Positions 58,268 to 64,000 of a stretch of DNA of 64,000 nucleotides are shown here, piece by piece. Origin of the DNA: Amphibalanus amphitrite (lineage: Eukaryota > Arthropoda > Thecostraca > Balanomorpha > Balanidae); NCBI RefSeq assembly GCF_019059575.1, contig NW_024881857.1, forward strand, positions 1 to 64,000, in the 5' to 3' direction. Every line of letters begins with the position of its first letter. Positions within the stretch are counted from its first letter, which is position 1. The position numbers and the translations under genes were made by a program. The notes under the pieces were generated by a model that was given only the letters and a program-made list of their open reading frames with translations, searched no databases and was not told where the DNA came from.

Positions 58268-59094
58268 ATGAGAGGAGCCACTGTCCTGGTGACGCGGCCA
58301 GTCTGCCCTTGGCTCCCTGGGACAGACTGCCGGGCGTTTCCCAAGCTTCTTCCACGGGGTTGGTTATTGCCCCGCGCTCGCGTCGGTCTCCCTCGACAGA
58401 CCGTACTCAGGTGACCCCTGCGTTCGCAGTTGCCGCAGATATCGTGGCGGAAAGGACAGAGAGCGCGGATATGACCCGATAGGCCGCACGTGTAGCAGAC
58501 GACCGATGAGCTCCTCCGTCCTTGCGGGTCGGCCTGTTCGACAGCTGGGCTGGTCTGAGCACGATACAATCCAGCCGGGTGAGACTGGACAGACGCATCA
58601 GCCCGCTCGAAGGCTCGGACGTGCTCCACAGCGGCGTCCAACGTTGTGATTCTGGCCTTCGTAAGATCTCGCTGATACTCCGAGGGTAGCACTTTCTGGA
58701 GATGGATCCAAGTAAGCTGATCCTTAGTAGCCTTGTCTGAAACGGTGGGGTAGGCGTACTGTACTAGATCCTCAATAGCGAGCAGGGTTTTCATCACATT
58801 TCCTTCATAAGCCACCGAATCTAGGCGGTGGATGGCCACCATGGGATCTGGTATCCCTCCCAGTAGCTTCACCACTTCGGCGGAGATCGAGTCGAGTGTG
58901 GCTGCCGGGCACGCTGCACACACGTGTCGGACACATTCCTTTACATTACCAGAAACAAAGAAACGCAAGTTTGTCACAAGTTTGTCGGTATTCCACTTCT
59001 TCATCTGACCAAACAAACAGTAGTCCTCCAGCCATGATATCCAATCTTGTGCACTGCCGTTCGCAAACTTCTCCAGAACCAAATGGTCCGACAT
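58057..59094 (-). CDS. gag: Gag polyprotein of retrotransposon 2
   Basis: Structural particle protein, about 345 residues from the first ATG at 59094 (the frame extends to a GTG at 59115 inside the primer-binding site). The N-terminal part (MSDHLVLEKFANGSAQDWIS) and helical middle resemble Ty3/gypsy capsid. Two CX2CX4HX4C knuckles follow: CYTCGLSGHIRALC and CGNCERRGHLSTVC. A glutamine/proline-rich tail overlaps pol. The frame is intact. Confidence 0.92.
   Translation of the reverse strand: MSDHLVLEKFANGSAQDWISWLEDYCLFGQMKKWNTDKLVTNLRFFVSGNVKECVRHVCAACPAATLDSISAEVVKLLGGIPDPMVAIHRLDSVAYEGNVMKTLLAIEDLVQYAYPTVSDKATKDQLTWIHLQKVLPSEYQRDLTKARITTLDAAVEHVRAFERADASVQSHPAGLYRAQTSPAVEQADPQGRRSSSVVCYTCGLSGHIRALCPFRHDICGNCERRGHLSTVCRGRPTRARGNNQPRGRSLGNARQSVPGSQGQTGRVTRTVAPLMWTAEKQAPVQSLPPPLPVPNDYSTGAAVLQAWTDRGRPVPSPRLEESLPPQMPHQQLVEPQQQTQQLRE
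58336..58342 (-). promoter_or_regulatory. -1 ribosomal frameshift heptamer of retrotransposon 2
   Basis: On the minus strand GGGAAAC is read G GGA AAC in the gag frame. A -1 slip enters pol, which is open from here. It is the same heptamer, in the same phase and followed by the same codon GCC, as in retrotransposon 1. Confidence 0.82.
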
Positions 59095-59100
59095 TTTTAA

Positions 59101-59114
59101 CACCGCTGCCACCA
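59101..59114 (-). other. Primer-binding site of retrotransposon 2 (tRNA-Leu)
   Basis: One base after the LTR, TGGTGGCAGCGGTG matches the complement of a tRNA-Leu 3' end over 14 bases, as in retrotransposon 1. Confidence 0.85.
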
Positions 59115-59115
59115 C

Positions 59116-59313
59116 TGTTATGGGTTCGATATTGCTTCGTACTGACGGTAAATTTGTTAGAAATTATCATTCACACATGTTCCACTTTCTATTTCAAAAT
59201 CATCGTTTTTCACTAGCTGTCACAGCAGCTCTTTGTTCGTTTTTACAGGTGCTCGTGTTTATCCGCGGGCTAATCCTCATTAAAGTCCTTCATTAGACAG
59301 ATTATCTACAACA
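59116..59313 (-). repeat. 5' LTR of retrotransposon 2
   Basis: 198 bases, reading TGTTGTAGAT at its start and ending CCCATAACA on the minus strand; identical by eye to the other LTR. Confidence 0.95.
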
Positions 59314-59317
59314 TTAG

Positions 59318-61240
59318 CATAGACTAGCACCTGAAGTACCATCTCGAGACGGCTCTTTCTACGGATAACATGACCTGGTCGGGGATAAAGAAGTGACACC
59401 AAGAGTGACACGGCCATCCATGCGGCGTGGAGTGGAAGTGGGCATGATGGGGCTTGGCATATTTGCACCGTGGACAGACTTATAAAGCATCAATAAACGT
59501 AGGTAATAAGCGGAAAGATATATTGATAGAACATGCTATGATCAGTTCAACGATAAGGTATTCTGTAGTTGGTCGGGTAAATAAACTAACCCATAAAAGT
59601 CCGATTAAATACTAAGTTGTGTGACGTCGAACTAAATGTGGTGAATGTCGAGTACATGCCTTAGTGAACGTTTGTTTATTTCCTCCACTCAAGTACGTAC
59701 CGTTCGCTGTCGCTGATGTCATTGCCGGGGACAGCAGTATCGGTTCCATCGTGAGGTGGAGAGTCCTAAATGTGTCCCATTATGTCTAAGTACAGAGCTG
59801 CAATCGAACGGCAGGTAACAGATATGGGCGTAGGAAACAGGTTGGGAATAAGTGAGAAAAATGCTTATGAATCGACGGCAACCCACCATTCCGTCAATTT
59901 GTATTCCATCCACAGTGGAAGCGCTATAAGAACAGGTTCATTGCAGGCTGAATACTGAGAGGCAATCTGGAGGCCGCTACAATCCAGTCTGACCTCCGAG
60001 TCGGTAACACGATTTACATACATCCCGGCGCGGAAATCCCTAGGCAGAGGAGCAGTTACATAGGAATGCAGAATCGAGTGTGCCGTGTGGCTACAGGACG
60101 TAGCAGTTTTTTTAGGATCCAGCCCAATCGACGAAAAATCTCAGTCGATTTTTAAACTAGTTTTGCGAAATAAAAGCTCAGACAGAAGCATATACATTTA
60201 TCGACGTCACTTAACTTAGGCGCGAGGCATCCCTTGACATTGTTCTTACCGTGCGCTGTGTCAGTCAGTCCCAGTCAGTCCACCTTTCACCCCACGGTGA
60301 CTCAGCCGCCTATCTCGGCAACCGGTGCCGGTGCTGAGAGCGCGCTGGCACGACTTTCCAGCATTACTTCTCGTGGGGCGCGGCTATTGGCGTGTGCAAT
60401 AGTGAGCTGGCACAGGCGTACTTCGCAGCCACAGAGCTGTTTGAGGTGTTTTCCGGCTCCCAGCGGTCGGAAATCGAGATATGTAATCACCTGCACACAC
60501 CGACGGCTGACTAAGCACTGTCAGTGCAGGTGCGGTACGGACGACAGACTGACAGTCAGGACGTTTGATCCCATGGGATCCAACACTTGCACATGGTAAA
60601 GATTCCACTTTACCATGACCTGCCCTTCACTGAGTGACTTCTGACCAGCCCACAGACTCCACCCGTATGTGTGAATGCCGCACTATGGAAGTGAAAGTGC
60701 GCAGACCGCTGGGTGAATGTGCCTGTCGAACCCCGCTCGGCCGAGGTCAGGCGACCTTCGCCCTGGCATTGCCAAGGAGGTGCTGTCTCTGTCACATGCT
60801 ATTGTCCTCATGTGATCGTACCAAGATGTCATCGATGTGGCTGTTGCGTCTCGCATCAACCAAACATTCTGCAGTTCCGTTCTTCATTGTCATTCTACAT
60901 AGAACATGTGTTGATCTGCTTTCCAGGTAACATAGTGAAACGGGGCGAAAACGGTCAATCTTAAAGTTGGACACCGTGGTTCTATGTTATGCTCGGGTCC
61001 GAAGTTTATATTTTCAACGCAGTTTCCCCCAAAAAGATAAGGACGTTCGAGCGATTGTCATGTTTACTTTTATACCACTGACCGGACCGCTGACCTTATG
61101 ACATTTCATGGAAGGTACGCAGTACGGCGCAATTTTGTATCGTGAGATCCATAGGCCTGACGACTGGCCTGACCTTAAAATAACCTGTGGTGTTACTCGG
61201 TTGCATCCAATATAACCCCACCCCATGGAATTGGACTTCC
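59318..61240. other. Intergenic stretch, no gene seen
   Basis: No recognisable domain or RNA. A small palindrome ATGGTAAAG/CTTTACCAT lies at 60594-60618. Confidence 0.4.
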
Positions 61241-61486
61241 TCATTTGCAGTTCTACTCCATAATCATCATCGCCAAGTCGCATGACCAGGACCGCTTCCT
61301 TATCTGCTCCGGAGCGCCGACCTCGCTGGCCTGCCTCCCGGACCACGTGACCCGGTATCCAGTGTGCGGCACCCAGCCGGAACTCAAGGACACGTCCGGA
61401 GGCCAGGTGCAGCCGCCGTGCCGCCGCCGTCTCTCAGTCGCGCGCCGCGCCGTCGCCGGGACGCCCGTGTCTCCTCTGGCGCCGCC

Positions 61487-62305
61487 ATGAGCCTGCTGCT
61501 GACCCTGCTGTGTGTGAGCGCGCTGCCCGTGGGCCGCTCGGCGCCCTCGCCGCGCCCCTACCCGGCCGTCGAGTTCGACGAGCTGCTGCCGCGCGTGCTC
61601 GCCGACGACGTGCTGCTGATCGATGTGCGCAACCGCTCTGAGCTACTGGACCCGGGCCGGATTCCCAACTCGCTGAACCTGCCGCTTCCCGAGCTGGAGC
61701 GCGCGCTGGCCATGTCTCCGGGCGAGTTTTTCGACAGGTACGGCTTCGTGCTGCCGGCGCCGGATCAGGAGATGGTGCTGACGTGCCGCTCGGGCCGCCG
61801 CATCCAGACGGCCGCCGCCCGGCTCATCCCGGACGGCTACACCAACGTGAGACTCTTCTACGACTCGTACAAGGGCTGGGTGGGCCGCGGCGCGCCCGTC
61901 TCCCGCCAGCTGGCGCCCGAGGAGCTCGTCAGTCGCCTGGAGGACGACAGCCAGCAGGTCCTCGACCTGCGGCCCCGCGTGGCCAGACGGAAGCGGCAGG
62001 TGGGCTACCTGCAGCCGGTGGAGGGCAGCAACGCGCTCTCCATCGACGAGCTCGACCTGGCCCTGCGCCTGACGCCAGGTCAGTTCAGAGAGAAGTTCGG
62101 CTTCGAGAAGCCGCCGCAGGAAGCGCCGCTGACGGTGATTGCCGAGGACGAGAACCAGACTCTGGACTCACTGGAGCTACTCAACGGGCACGGCTACTAC
62201 GACCTGGGTCTGTACTTCGGCCCGCTGCAGGAGTGGCTCCCTAAGAAGGACGCGCCTCTCGTGTCGGGTACCATCGACACCACGAGTACCATCGACACAA
62301 AGTGA
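61487..62305 (+). CDS. Secreted two-domain rhodanese-like protein
   Basis: Rhodanese-fold (sulfurtransferase-like) protein of 272 residues. The frame is open from further upstream, but the ATG at 61487 has a full GCCGCC context and starts a hydrophobic signal peptide (MSLLLTLLCVSALPVG). Rhodanese domain 1 covers about residues 28-135, with LLIDVRNRSEL, IPNSLNLPL and the active-site loop TCRSGRRIQTAA carrying Cys100. Domain 2 (about 140-255) repeats the plan (VLDLRPRV, NALSIDELDLAL, GQFREKFGF), but where the loop should have cysteine it reads IAEDENQTL, so it is probably inactive. Signal peptides are unusual for rhodaneses, most being cytosolic or mitochondrial. The tail ends in a TIDT repeat. 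Base use is extremely GC-rich. Confidence 0.85.
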   Translation: MSLLLTLLCVSALPVGRSAPSPRPYPAVEFDELLPRVLADDVLLIDVRNRSELLDPGRIPNSLNLPLPELERALAMSPGEFFDRYGFVLPAPDQEMVLTCRSGRRIQTAAARLIPDGYTNVRLFYDSYKGWVGRGAPVSRQLAPEELVSRLEDDSQQVLDLRPRVARRKRQVGYLQPVEGSNALSIDELDLALRLTPGQFREKFGFEKPPQEAPLTVIAEDENQTLDSLELLNGHGYYDLGLYFGPLQEWLPKKDAPLVSGTIDTTSTIDTK

Positions 62306-63784
<1,479 letters not shown>

Positions 63785-64000
63785 TACTGACTACTACATA
63801 GATAATAGTGGCCGTGCCCCATGGAGTAAGAAGCAAGGTTATGCCATACCGTTTGTGAAATTGAAAGCAACATGCGATAACCATCTACTATGTATTTATC
63901 TGTTTTGGCTTCCATTACATATATCACCCTTCCTTTCGGATATTTGAAACACGTTTCGAGAGACATGCAGGGCTATCATTGAGTCATAAGTGATCTAAAA

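Larger units (their letters stand above)
53366..59313 (-). mobile_element. Ty3/gypsy-type LTR retrotransposon 2, apparently intact
   Basis: 5.9 kb, bounded by LTRs of 198 bases that look identical, with the 4-base duplication TTAG at 53362-53365 and 59314-59317. On the minus strand: LTR, tRNA-Leu primer-binding site, a 21-base leader, gag, pol in the -1 frame and a weak polypurine tract. All frames are open, so it may be capable of movement. Short LTRs, two zinc knuckles and the domain order suggest the Mag/C-clade region of Ty3/gypsy, but no phylogeny was made. Confidence 0.96.

Noticed and set aside
57330-58271. Plus-strand frames opposite pol of retrotransposon 2
   Set aside because: Antisense shadows of the protease and gag-pol overlap region.
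61245-61411. Possible extra exon (FYSIIIIAKSHDQDRFLICSG) between a CAG acceptor and a GTGCAG donor
   Set aside because: Borders look plausible but the peptide matches nothing I can name and it does not join the rhodanese signal peptide sensibly; could be 5' UTR.
61783-62244. 153-codon alternative frame inside the rhodanese gene
   Set aside because: Arginine/proline/alanine-rich shadow frame of a GC-rich gene.

Overview
The window is nuclear DNA of an animal, most likely an arthropod and plausibly a crustacean such as a barnacle. Evidence: spliced genes with GT/AG introns, GC-rich exons in AT-rich, repeat-laden intergenic DNA, arthropod-type gene content (HEN/HLH4C bHLH, fibrinogen-like secreted protein, PBLD, GNMT) and very long CT/GA microsatellites. 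The species assignment is inference only. About one third of the window is recognisable mobile or repetitive DNA.

Layout. 1-2.4 kb: no gene, ending in a promoter-like GC-rich patch. 2.4-9.95 kb: a complete Ty3/gypsy-type LTR retrotransposon (identical 489-bp LTRs) whose pol frame is broken by a 206-bp MITE. 10.4-22.4 kb: nested DNA transposons, including a 2.0-kb fold-back element with coding arms, a minisatellite-bearing element and TTAA-flanked repeats. 23.1-25.8 kb: a three-exon PBLD gene (minus). 26.9-28.8 kb: an element with 8-bp target duplications and another TTAA-type repeat inside. 33.5-34.5 kb: an intronless secreted fibrinogen-like gene (minus). 36.1-40.1 kb: a six-exon glycine N-methyltransferase gene (plus). 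41.4-42.4 kb: a complete TTAA-flanked repeat. 45.5-49.6 kb: a HEN/NHLH-type bHLH gene (plus) whose intron holds a tRNA-Pro gene on the other strand and ends in a tandem array of five 3' splice-site copies. 53.4-59.3 kb: a second, apparently intact Ty3/gypsy-type element (minus, identical 198-bp LTRs). 61.5-62.3 kb: a two-domain rhodanese-like protein with a signal peptide.

The host genes do not form an evident pathway: GNMT and PBLD are metabolic enzymes, NHLH is a neural transcription factor, and the fibrinogen-like and rhodanese proteins look secreted. The two retrotransposons share expression logic: both have a primer-binding site for tRNA-Leu, two zinc knuckles in gag, and the same slippery heptamer GGGAAAC in the gag frame that moves ribosomes by -1 into pol.

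The observations most worth following are the splice-acceptor array in front of the bHLH exon, the shared frameshift signal, the MITE that silences an otherwise young retrotransposon, the fold-back element with its insertion site confirmed by a second copy of the host repeat, and a TTAA-type repeat family dense in AGGTCA nuclear-receptor half-sites.
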